NCBI GenBank assembly: GCA_050945755.1 | Contig: JBMNTN010000027.1 | Span: 1 to 24,414 of the forward strand | Source of the DNA: JAQVXR01 sp050945755 | GTDB taxonomy: Bacteria > Bacillota > Dehalobacteriia > Dehalobacteriales > Dehalobacteriaceae | Direction of reading: 5' to 3' | Length of the DNA: 24,414 nt | In this document: positions 7,965-15,820 of the stretch, in pieces | Position numbering within the stretch: position 1 is the first letter of the stretch | Layout of the letters: each line of letters starts with the position of its first letter | The notes under the pieces: model-generated | The model's database searches: none | Told to the model about the DNA's origin: nothing | What the model saw: only the letters and a program-made list of their open reading frames with translations | Program-made: the position numbers and the translations under genes

Positions 7965-8778
7965 ATATATATGACAGCACTTTTTGCTCCCAATAACTAT
8001 TAGCCACCAGGCGTAGGATAAACGGATGCTTTTCCCAAGGAATCAATCTACCCAGAGTCATCAGCACAGCAAAAGCTTGTTTAGTGCATTGTTTGACAGG
8101 GAAATTTTCAATGAAATGTTCTAACGTTTTTTTAATAGTTTCCTGTACTTTTGTATCTATTAAGTGAGCAATATATTTTTTCCCAAAAGGATTCAGTCGG
8201 TAATTTTCCAGCTGTAGAGCAATTGGATGGATTTTTTCTGGGGGAAAATAGATTTCGGCAAATTCCGGCAGGTCTGCTAAAGTGTCCGCATCCTGCAAAT
8301 AATAATCTAAGTTGTTAATAACTTCACAGGGATCAAAGGTTAGTGTCAAATTCAGGTTTTGAATTTCCTCCGGCAAGCCGGTCTGACGCAGGCGCACCAG
8401 AGCCTGCATAATTCTATTTTGGCCCGTGAGTGGGACGGAACAGTTTTCCAGTGCGGACTCTAACGAAGATACCAGCAGATTTTTCACTTGAGTTTCCAGC
8501 AGCATTAATTTCCCCGGGCACAAACTGTTGATAAACATGACATAGCTGAGATAGCATTCTGGTGCTATGCGATGAAAAAGGTTCGTCAATTCCTGATCGG
8601 TAAGCTTATCGGTAACTCTATATTGATAAAACAGGTATTCTAATGATGTGACAGGAGCTTGCCGAATTCTTGCCTTTAACCTTTCCAATAGCATATTCCC
8701 TTTATTGAAAACTTCAGGTCTTTGACTAATAATATTATCCATAATCTGAGAAATCGGCACTGACCTGTATTGACACAT
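7963..8778 (-). CDS. Hypothetical helical protein, 271 residues
   Basis: I do not recognise this protein. It is mostly alpha-helical and soluble, with no transmembrane segment or signal peptide. Six cysteines are scattered through it (for example near residues 2, 75, 87 and 113), with no zinc-finger spacing. The start is ATG at 8778. On the minus strand GGAGG lies eight bases upstream, whereas the alternative GTG at 8787 abuts that GGAGG and cannot use it. The gene stands alone, convergent with the PHP gene and divergent from the TRAP transporter. Codon use looks native. It could be a lineage-specific Clostridia protein or a regulator of the divergent TRAP operon, but nothing in the sequence shows DNA binding. 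Confidence 0.75.
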   Translation of the reverse strand: MCQYRSVPISQIMDNIISQRPEVFNKGNMLLERLKARIRQAPVTSLEYLFYQYRVTDKLTDQELTNLFHRIAPECYLSYVMFINSLCPGKLMLLETQVKNLLVSSLESALENCSVPLTGQNRIMQALVRLRQTGLPEEIQNLNLTLTFDPCEVINNLDYYLQDADTLADLPEFAEIYFPPEKIHPIALQLENYRLNPFGKKYIAHLIDTKVQETIKKTLEHFIENFPVKQCTKQAFAVLMTLGRLIPWEKHPFILRLVANSYWEQKVLSYI

Positions 8779-9185
8779 GTTTGGCACCTCCGATAAATAT
8801 TACGGATATTCTTTAATAAATATTAGTACCAATCAAAAACCACAACTTAGTTAAATTGGAAAATTATTAATTAATATAAAGTACAAAAAGATATTCATTA
8901 TTTATTGTCGTTATCCTTCAAGAAAATTAGTTTAACAAAAATAAATTAATTTAGTTTAATTAAAAAGTATAACACTTACGTGCGATGCTTTTTTTATTTT
9001 TTAATTATCTTATATCTAATAGAAGTTTTATGTTGGATTTAAAATTTTAAGATAAATTCTTAATATTATCTTTAGAATTTTTAACCCGCAAACTTGAGGA
9101 ATAAAGACAAGAAATTTTTAAATTACAAAAATCTGCCGGGATTTGCAGAAATACCACAGATTTTTCCAGGAGGAATTTACTGGTA
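8779..9185. other. AT-rich divergent intergenic region
   Basis: This stretch holds no convincing gene. It contains direct repeats TTAGTTTAA at 8927-8935 and 8951-8959 (24 bases apart), an AT-rich imperfect hairpin with AAGATAA/TTATCTT arms (9049-9055 and 9066-9072), and a strong inverted repeat listed separately. It must carry promoters for both divergent units, but I cannot point to a good -35/-10 pair. Confidence 0.6.
9127..9165 (+). promoter_or_regulatory. Inverted repeat in the TRAP operon leader
   Basis: AAAAATCTG (9127-9135) and CAGATTTTT (9157-9165) are perfect 9-bp arms around a 21-base loop. The right arm ends in five T, so it could act as a terminator or attenuator. It stands directly before an AGGAGG at 9168-9173. 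It could equally be an operator. Confidence 0.45.
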
Positions 9186-9242
9186 ATGGGGAGAAACATT
9201 TTTGCGTATATTTTAAATATTCAGAAAATTAGGAGGTGGTAG
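9186..9242 (+). CDS. Candidate 18-residue leader peptide
   Basis: A short open frame reads MGRNIFAYILNIQKIRRW and then stops. AGGAGG (9168-9173) lies 12 bases before the ATG; an in-frame CTG at 9180 would give closer spacing. It lies between the inverted repeat and dctP. It is basic and hydrophobic and matches nothing I know. It may be a leader peptide or chance. Confidence 0.25.
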   Translation: MGRNIFAYILNIQKIRRW

Positions 9243-9297
9243 AACAGTATTTTAACTTTTTCTTATTTAGCTATCTATAGGGAGGTAAAAATATACA

Positions 9298-10335
9298 ATG
9301 ACTATATTGAAAAAACGAGGAGTTTTTTTAGGATTGGTGCTGCTTTTAGTTGTTGGCATGTGTTTTTTAGCCGGATGTGGAGATAAATCTTCTAATGTCG
9401 CTGCTGGAACAGCTGAAGATCCAATTATTGTAAAGTTCTCTCATGTTACATCCCCGGATAGTCCTAAAGGGGCGGCTGCCCAAAGATTTGCGGATTTAGT
9501 AGCAGAAAGGACTGAGGGGCGGGTAAAAGTTGAAGTCTATCCGGCATCCCAATTATATGGGGACAAAGAAGAATTGGAAGCATTAATGGCAGGGAATGTC
9601 CATATTATTGCTCCTACGGCAGCAAAGATGCTTGGATTGGTGCCGGCCTTTCAAATTTTTGATCTTCCCTTTCTTTTTGCAAATAAGGAAGTATGCTATC
9701 AAGCCTTTGACGGGGAAGTGGGGCAAAAATTGTTCAAACAACTTGAACCCCATGGCATAACCGGCTTGGCTTTCTGGGAAAACGGATTTAAACATTTTGG
9801 CAACAACAAAAGAGTATTAAAAAGCCCGGAGGATTTTGCAGGCCTTAAGTTCCGGATTATGGCCGGTAAGGTTTTGGAAGCCCAGTTTAAGGCTCTTGGT
9901 GCGGCCGGAGCAGTAATTCCATTTGGGGAAACATATACTGCCCTTCAGCAAGGAACAGTAGATGGCCAAGAAAACACCTGGAATAATATGGAGACTCAAA
10001 AATTTTATGAAGTCCAGCCATACCTTACGCAATCTAATCATGGTCGTCTTGATTATGTGATACTAACCAACACTGTCTTCTGGAACGGCTTACCGGATGA
10101 TATCCGCCAGATCATGGAAGACACCATGAAAGAAGTAACTGCTTGGGAACGGGAACAGGCTGAGGCTTTAAATAATAGAAGTCTGGAAATCATTAAAGCC
10201 AGCGGTAAATGTCAGGTTTATGAATTGTCTCCGGAAGAGACAAAGGCTTTTCAGGATAAGATGGAACCGATGTGGACAGAGTTTGAAGACGTGATCGGCA
10301 AGGATTTAATTGATGGAGTTAAAAGCTTGTATTAG
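9298..10335 (+). CDS. dctP: TRAP transporter substrate-binding lipoprotein (DctP family)
   Basis: This 345-residue protein is the extracytoplasmic solute receptor of a TRAP transporter, which couples uptake of (usually) organic acids to an ion gradient. It begins with a basic n-region and hydrophobic segment ending in the lipobox FLAGC, so Cys27 would be lipidated and anchored to the outer face of the membrane. The mature part starts DPIIVKFSHV, as in DctP proteins. Arg186 in LKFRIMAG is the expected carboxylate-binding arginine. FGETYTALQQGTVDGQENTW is the family signature. The ligand cannot be read from sequence. GGGAGG lies 12 bases before the ATG. dctQ and dctM follow after a hairpin. Confidence 0.93.
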   Translation: MTILKKRGVFLGLVLLLVVGMCFLAGCGDKSSNVAAGTAEDPIIVKFSHVTSPDSPKGAAAQRFADLVAERTEGRVKVEVYPASQLYGDKEELEALMAGNVHIIAPTAAKMLGLVPAFQIFDLPFLFANKEVCYQAFDGEVGQKLFKQLEPHGITGLAFWENGFKHFGNNKRVLKSPEDFAGLKFRIMAGKVLEAQFKALGAAGAVIPFGETYTALQQGTVDGQENTWNNMETQKFYEVQPYLTQSNHGRLDYVILTNTVFWNGLPDDIRQIMEDTMKEVTAWEREQAEALNNRSLEIIKASGKCQVYELSPEETKAFQDKMEPMWTEFEDVIGKDLIDGVKSLY

Positions 10336-10352
10336 CTGTTTGTCTAATTTTA

Positions 10353-10382
10353 AAGCACGGGCACATTGCGCGTCCCGTGCTT
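10353..10382 (+). terminator. Intra-operon hairpin between dctP and dctQ
   Basis: AAGCACGGG (10353-10361) and CCCGTGCTT (10374-10382) form a 9-bp stem with a 12-base loop. No T-tract follows. It is better read as a partial terminator or mRNA-stabilising element that favours dctP over the membrane subunits. Confidence 0.55.
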
Positions 10383-10417
10383 ATTGATTTAAGCAGGCAG
10401 CTTGAGGAGGGGAGAAG

Positions 10418-10912
10418 TTGAACAAAGTCAATCGATTCTGGTCTGCTTTGGAGGACTGGATTTCAGGTGGCCTGATTGTTATCGGTTTAGGCCAGATACT
10501 TTATGGTGTTATCATGCGATATGTTTTTAATAATCCAATTACCTGGATAGATGAAATTTCAAAGTACTTTATTATTTGGGGTAGTTTTATTGGGGCTGCT
10601 GTAGCACTTAGGGATGATCACCACATAAAAGTTGACCTGCTCTATAGATTTTTTCCCAAACCGGTTAAGAAAATTGTCAGTATCTTTGCGAATTTAGTGG
10701 GAGTATTTTTTGCTTGTTTTTTAACTTATTACGGAACAGACCTTCTCCTGTCAAAATGGCAAATTGGCCAGCGTTCCATGGACGTAGGGGTTCCCCTTTG
10801 GCTTATCTACCTTATCTTTCCCATTTTCGGTGTGTTTCTAATTATCAGATTTATCGAACAGCTTTATATGATCTGGACCGGAAAACAGCGCCAAGGAGGG
10901 ATTACATACTAA
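10418..10912 (+). CDS. dctQ: TRAP transporter small membrane subunit (DctQ family)
   Basis: This 164-residue protein has four predicted membrane segments and the DctQ signature running from RYVFNNPITWIDEIS to the conserved polar stretch RDDHHIKVD. It joins DctM to form the membrane complex that receives substrate from DctP. Translation starts at TTG 10418 behind GAGGAGGGGAG. The stop TAA shares its final A with the ATG of dctM, so the two are translationally coupled at equal stoichiometry. Confidence 0.92.
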   Translation: MNKVNRFWSALEDWISGGLIVIGLGQILYGVIMRYVFNNPITWIDEISKYFIIWGSFIGAAVALRDDHHIKVDLLYRFFPKPVKKIVSIFANLVGVFFACFLTYYGTDLLLSKWQIGQRSMDVGVPLWLIYLIFPIFGVFLIIRFIEQLYMIWTGKQRQGGITY

Positions 10913-12183
10913 TGGTACTAACGTTATTTGGATTGTTCATTGCTCTATTTTTGCTGAACGTGCCTATTGGTGTTGCCCTGGGCATATCCACCATTCTTGT
11001 TTTGATGGGGACAGACTTTACCTTGTATATGATTCCTCAGAGAATGTTCTCGGCATTGGATTCTACTCCCTTAATGGCTATTCCAGGCTTTGTTTTTGCT
11101 GGAGTGCTGATGTCCAGAGGAGGAATTTCTAAATATCTGATTTCGGCGTTAAAAACTTACGTTGGCCATTTGCGTGGTGGTCTATCTGTGGTAACTATTT
11201 TGGCATGCATGATTTTTGCGGCGATTTCCGGCTCGTCTCCGGCCACCGCTGCCGCTATTGGTTCTATCATGATACCGGGAATGGTCAATGCCGGTTATGA
11301 TAAGGCTTATGCTATGGGACTCGTGGCAGCTTCCGGAACATTGGGGATCCTTATTCCCCCCAGCGTCCCTTTAATTGTATACGGTGTGGTAGCGGAAGAA
11401 TCTATCGGCAAACTGTTTATGGCAGGCGTACTGCCGGGAATCCTGCTCGGCACTATTTTAGTTACGGCAGCTATTCTCTATGCCAAAAAGCATAATTATG
11501 GCGGTGATTCCAAAGCTACATGGAAAGAGCGGGGGCAGGCTACAGTTAAGGCCATTTGGGGGGCAGTTCTTCCGTTCTTGATTCTAGGTAGTATTTATAC
11601 GGGAATCTGTACTCCCACAGAAGCAGCAGTAGTTGCCTGCTTTTATACCATAATAGTTTCTGCGTTTATTTATCGGGAATTGACATGGAAGGATATTCGG
11701 CCGATTCTTAGAGAGACAGTTAATATTACTTCGATGATATTTTTAATAATTGCCTCTGCGATGCTTTTTGCTCTGTTTTTAACTAATCATCAGGTTCCGC
11801 AGAGTGTGGCCAATTGGATCAGTGAAGCTAATGTCAATAAGTGGGTCTTCTTTTTACTTACCAACTTGATGTTTTTTGTAATGGGAACCTTTTTGGAGGC
11901 AGTATCGATTATTCTGATCACCTTGCCGATCTTCTTGCCTATTGTTAAATATATGGGGATTGATCCGGTTCATTTCGCTATTGTTATGACGGTAAACATG
12001 GAATTGGCGATGATTACCCCGCCAGTAGGTTTAAATCTTTTTGTGGTGAGCGGTATTGCTAAAGAACCTTTAGAAAGGGTGGTACGGGGGGTAATTCCCT
12101 TTATTCTACTGCTAATTTGCGTGCTGGCGTTATTAGTAATATTCCCAGATATTTCCCTTTATCTGCCTAGTTTAATGGATTAA
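10912..12183 (+). CDS. dctM: TRAP transporter large membrane subunit (DctM family)
   Basis: This 423-residue protein is the channel-forming permease, with roughly 12 hydrophobic segments. Family motifs include SGSSPATAAAIGSIMIPGM, LIPPSVPLIVYG and MITPPVGLNLFVVSG. I place the start at ATG 10912, overlapping the dctQ stop by one base and preceded by AAGGAGGG. The same frame is open to 10714, but that extension lies inside dctQ and is not transporter-like. A good terminator closes the operon at 12219-12255. Confidence 0.93.
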   Translation: MVLTLFGLFIALFLLNVPIGVALGISTILVLMGTDFTLYMIPQRMFSALDSTPLMAIPGFVFAGVLMSRGGISKYLISALKTYVGHLRGGLSVVTILACMIFAAISGSSPATAAAIGSIMIPGMVNAGYDKAYAMGLVAASGTLGILIPPSVPLIVYGVVAEESIGKLFMAGVLPGILLGTILVTAAILYAKKHNYGGDSKATWKERGQATVKAIWGAVLPFLILGSIYTGICTPTEAAVVACFYTIIVSAFIYRELTWKDIRPILRETVNITSMIFLIIASAMLFALFLTNHQVPQSVANWISEANVNKWVFFLLTNLMFFVMGTFLEAVSIILITLPIFLPIVKYMGIDPVHFAIVMTVNMELAMITPPVGLNLFVVSGIAKEPLERVVRGVIPFILLLICVLALLVIFPDISLYLPSLMD

Positions 12184-12218
12184 TTTATAATGTAAGGGTA
12201 CAAAAGAAAACTGATTTT

Positions 12219-12255
12219 AATAAAGGCTCTTCAAACAGGAAGTGCCTTTATTTTT
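12219..12255 (+). terminator. Terminator of the TRAP operon
   Basis: AATAAAGGC (12219-12227) pairs with GCCTTTATT (12244-12252). After a T-T mismatch the stem continues as CTTC/GAAG around the loop AAACAG. Five T follow the stem. Confidence 0.7.
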
Positions 12256-12349
12256 GGAGAAGTAATCATGGATAGACTTTTTTATGCTTGAACATTGTTC
12301 CTTTATCGAGAGCCAGGGAAAAATATGAAATTTGGGTGGTGGAAACAGG

Positions 12350-15300
12350 ATGTCTCTTCGGTTTATCATTGGCCGGGCGGGAAGTGGTAAGACCTATAAA
12401 TGTCTTGAGGAAATTAGACAGCGACTGCTCAAAAATCTTCAAGGAATGCCAATTCTTTTTATTGTACCGGAGCAGGCCACTTTTCAAACAGAAAAAGCTT
12501 TGGCAGAAAGTCCGGAATTAATGGGATCCATCCGCGCCCAGGTGCTTAGTTTTCGGCGCCTAGCTTGGCGAGTGCTGCAGGAAGTGGGTGGAGGTGCTCG
12601 ACAACACATTGGGGAACTGGGCAAACAAATGGCCCTTAGAAAAATACTAGAAGAAAACAAAGACAAGTTGCAAGCCTTTCAAAAAGCAATTCAACAGCCA
12701 GGGTTTATTGACTGCCTTTCCCAGGCACTATGTGAATTTAAAAAATATCGGATTACATCCCGGCAGTTAGAAGAAACAGCAGTTGAATTAGCAACCGGTG
12801 AAGGAGAGAGCCTGCTGGTCAAGAAGCTTCGTGATTTGGGAATCATTTATGAAGAATTTGAGCTTTTTTTAGGTGATAAATATATTGACCCGGAGGATTA
12901 CCTGACCAAGCTGGCGGAGAGTCTTGACCGGTCTCAAACCGTATCCGGTGCGGAAGTATGGATGGATGGTTTTGCCGGTTTTACCCCGCAGGAACTGTTC
13001 GTAGTGGAAAAGCTGTTACTAACTTGCCGGAAGGTAAATGTTGCATTATGTCTTGATCCGAAAAATTTGAATGGTGATGTTGAAACAGATAATTTATTTT
13101 TCCCTGTATGGGACACATATCGAAAGATAAAAGCACTGGCAGAGGAGTTAGGTGTGGAGATAGTCCCGCCCTTAATCCTCGACGGAGAAACCCTTCCCCG
13201 TTTTCAGGATGCCCCGCTTCTTGGCCATATTGAAAAGAATTTTGATGCTTCCCGATCCGTGTCTTGGGCGGGGAATACGGATGCGCTGAAATTAGCGGCG
13301 GCAGCAAACAAAAGAGCGGAGGTTGAGGCGGCGGCGCGAGAAATAATAGCATTGTGCCGGGAAGAAGGTTACCGTTGGCGGGAAATCAGTGTTGTCGTGC
13401 GGGATTTAACTCTCTATAGTGATCTTATTTCCGTGGTTTTTCGTGATTATGGAATTCCATGTTTTATTGATATGAAAAGAAGTGTCCTGCACCACCCATT
13501 AATTGAGTTAATCCGTTCCGCTCTGGAAGTAGTGTTGGATAACTGGTCCTATGATCCGGTTTTCCGGTATTTAAAAACAGACTTAATTCCCGTCACCCGG
13601 GAAGAAATTGATTATCTGGAGAACTATGTTCTAGCCCATGGAATCAGAGGTTCCCGCTGGTATGATAATAAACCGTGGACTTACCGGAGACGGTTCACCA
13701 TGGGAGAGGATTCAGGGCCTTTACCCTGGGAAGAAGAGGAGTTAGCCCAGGTCAATCGGATTAGGGAAAAAGCTTGTCGGCATCTTGCAAAATTCTATCG
13801 AAAAACTAATCCGGCGGAAACGGTTAAAGAAATGTCTGCCAATATTTTTGATCTGCTGACTGATTTAGATGTCTTTGGCCAATTGGAAGATTGGAAAAAA
13901 CAGGCGGAGGATCTTGGCCGGTTGGACCTTGCATTGGAATATGCTCAGGTTTGGGATGCAGTAATGGATCTCCTGGACCAGATCGTGGAAACAATGGGTG
14001 ACCATAAAATATCCCTTGTAAATTATGCAAGCGTTTTGGATGCGGGGATTAATGCTATCAGGCTTGGCTTAATTCCACCTAGTTTAGACCAGGTTTTTGT
14101 GGCAGGGCTGGATCGAAGCAGGAATCCGAATGTCAAGGCTTGCTTTGTGCTGGGTGTAAATGATGGGGTGCTGCCTGCCCGGGTGCAGGATGAGGGAGTT
14201 TTTAGCAGTCTTGATCGGGAGATGCTTGCCCGTTTTTATGAAATGGCTCCGGATAGCCGAAAACGTTTGTTAGATGAAAAATATTTAGCTTACATTGCTC
14301 TTACTCGGGCCGGTAAGCGCATGTGGATAAGTTATGCTTTGGCGGACGAGGAAGGAAAATCATTAAAGCCCTCATTTCTAATTCGCCGTCTCAAAGAAAA
14401 TATTTTAAATATTGAAGAGGTAAACTGCCCGGTGGAACCTCCGGGTAAAGCTTGCCAGGACTTAGCGTTTTTATCTGATATTGAGCACGGGTTGTCTTTC
14501 TTGGGTTTACAGCTGAGAAATGCGAAAAGCGGAAAAGAAACAAACGAATTATGGTGGGATGCCTATAACTACATGGTGCAAGAACCAAGCCTTCATTCTA
14601 GGCTGCAACAATTAATAAACGGTTTATTTTATTCTAACCAGGAAACATTCGCTTCCAAACAGGTGGTAGGAAAGCTTTTTGGAGAAAAATTAAGGACCAG
14701 TGTTTCCCGTTTGGAAAAATTCAGTGCCTGTCCTTTTGCTCATTTTGCATCTTATGGGTTGGGATTAAAAGAACGAGAGGAATACCGGCTGGGCGCACCG
14801 GATTTGGGACAGCTGTTTCATGCCGCTCTGCAAAAAATAACGGAAAAGTTAGCTGCTCAAGGTATTAAATGGGCTGGGTTAACGAAAGAGGATTGTTCCC
14901 GATTGGCGGAGGAATCTGTATCGGAGCTTGCCCCAAAATTACAAAATGAAATTTTACTTTCTACTGCGCGTTATCGTTATTTAATTCGTAAGCTATCCGG
15001 TACTATCACAACGGCTTTAGTAGTATTGGCTGAGCATGGGCGCAGGGGGAAATTTCAACCGATTCGCTGGGAGATAAATTTTGGTCCGGATGGTCCTTTG
15101 TCTTCATTGAAGTTTGATTTAGGAGACGGGCGAGAAATGGAACTTGTCGGGCGAGTGGATCGAATTGACGCAGCCTCAGATGGCAGCAATTATTTTTTGC
15201 GGGTGATTGATTATAAGTCCGGAAAGTCGTCGTGGGATTTGACCGATCTCTTTTATGGTTTAAAAATGCAGTTAATGGTCTATCTCTTGGTATCTCTCTC

Positions 15301-15820
15301 TAACTCTGCGGTGCTGGTGGGAGAGGAGGCACTTCCCGCGGGAATGCTTTATTTTGGGGTGCATAATCCTTTTATTTCTGCTGATGCTCCTTTGGAGGCA
15401 GAAAAGGCAAAGGAAGAGGTATTAAAATCCCTAAAAATGAAGGGAATGGTAATTGCCGATCCGCAGATCGTAAAACTGATGGATCGGGAAGCTAAACGGT
15501 TTTCTCCTTTGGTTCCCGTAGCCTTACGGGCAGATGGCAGTGTTGAACAAAGATATGGCGGTATGAGTACTATCCAGTTTAACTTGCTGAAAGAACATTT
15601 TTTAAAACTATTACATCAAGTATCCTGCCAAATTCTTGACGGTTTTACGGCGATCAGCCCATATAAAAAAGGCAATTTTACCGCCTGCCGGTACTGTAGT
15701 TTTAAGCCTGTTTGCCATTTTGATCCGTTAATAGCTGATAATCAGTTTCGACCGCTTGTCAAGCCGGCTGATCTTTGGGCAGAATTAAAATCAAAGGTTG
15801 GTGAGGTTGAAGATGAGTAA
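12350..15820 (+). CDS. addB: AddB subunit of the AddAB helicase-nuclease
   Basis: AddB pairs with AddA to resect double-strand breaks and load RecA at Chi-type sites, the Gram-positive counterpart of RecBCD. This 1156-residue protein has an intact Walker A near its start (GRAGSGKT, 8-15) and the C-terminal nuclease motif DYKSGK with Asp954 and Lys956. It also has the four cysteines of the 4Fe-4S staple: Cys794, then Cys1113, Cys1116 and Cys1122 near the end. All parts look functional. The ATG at 12350 has GGTGG upstream; the in-frame TTG at 12332 adds six residues without support. The stop overlaps the addA start by 8 bases. Confidence 0.96.
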   Translation: MSLRFIIGRAGSGKTYKCLEEIRQRLLKNLQGMPILFIVPEQATFQTEKALAESPELMGSIRAQVLSFRRLAWRVLQEVGGGARQHIGELGKQMALRKILEENKDKLQAFQKAIQQPGFIDCLSQALCEFKKYRITSRQLEETAVELATGEGESLLVKKLRDLGIIYEEFELFLGDKYIDPEDYLTKLAESLDRSQTVSGAEVWMDGFAGFTPQELFVVEKLLLTCRKVNVALCLDPKNLNGDVETDNLFFPVWDTYRKIKALAEELGVEIVPPLILDGETLPRFQDAPLLGHIEKNFDASRSVSWAGNTDALKLAAAANKRAEVEAAAREIIALCREEGYRWREISVVVRDLTLYSDLISVVFRDYGIPCFIDMKRSVLHHPLIELIRSALEVVLDNWSYDPVFRYLKTDLIPVTREEIDYLENYVLAHGIRGSRWYDNKPWTYRRRFTMGEDSGPLPWEEEELAQVNRIREKACRHLAKFYRKTNPAETVKEMSANIFDLLTDLDVFGQLEDWKKQAEDLGRLDLALEYAQVWDAVMDLLDQIVETMGDHKISLVNYASVLDAGINAIRLGLIPPSLDQVFVAGLDRSRNPNVKACFVLGVNDGVLPARVQDEGVFSSLDREMLARFYEMAPDSRKRLLDEKYLAYIALTRAGKRMWISYALADEEGKSLKPSFLIRRLKENILNIEEVNCPVEPPGKACQDLAFLSDIEHGLSFLGLQLRNAKSGKETNELWWDAYNYMVQEPSLHSRLQQLINGLFYSNQETFASKQVVGKLFGEKLRTSVSRLEKFSACPFAHFASYGLGLKEREEYRLGAPDLGQLFHAALQKITEKLAAQGIKWAGLTKEDCSRLAEESVSELAPKLQNEILLSTARYRYLIRKLSGTITTALVVLAEHGRRGKFQPIRWEINFGPDGPLSSLKFDLGDGREMELVGRVDRIDAASDGSNYFLRVIDYKSGKSSWDLTDLFYGLKMQLMVYLLVSLSNSAVLVGEEALPAGMLYFGVHNPFISADAPLEAEKAKEEVLKSLKMKGMVIADPQIVKLMDREAKRFSPLVPVALRADGSVEQRYGGMSTIQFNLLKEHFLKLLHQVSCQILDGFTAISPYKKGNFTACRYCSFKPVCHFDPLIADNQFRPLVKPADLWAELKSKVGEVEDE

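Noticed and set aside
10714..10911. Upstream extension of dctM
   Set aside because: The extension overlaps dctQ in another frame and does not look like a membrane protein; the ATG at 10912, overlapping the dctQ stop, has a good ribosome-binding site.
12268..12291. Seven-codon frame MDRLFYA before addB with GGAG upstream
   Set aside because: It is too short and lacks any regulatory context, so it is likely chance.
12290..12300. GAAC-ATT-GTTC palindrome upstream of addB, resembling a Gram-positive LexA box
   Set aside because: The LexA consensus needs a four-base spacer (GAAC-N4-GTTC); this one has three, and no promoter is evident beside it. SOS control of addBA is not supported.
12981..13352. 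Open frame on the minus strand inside addB (123 residues)
   Set aside because: It is proline-rich, has no ribosome-binding site or recognisable domain, and lies opposite a well-conserved gene; it is a shadow frame.
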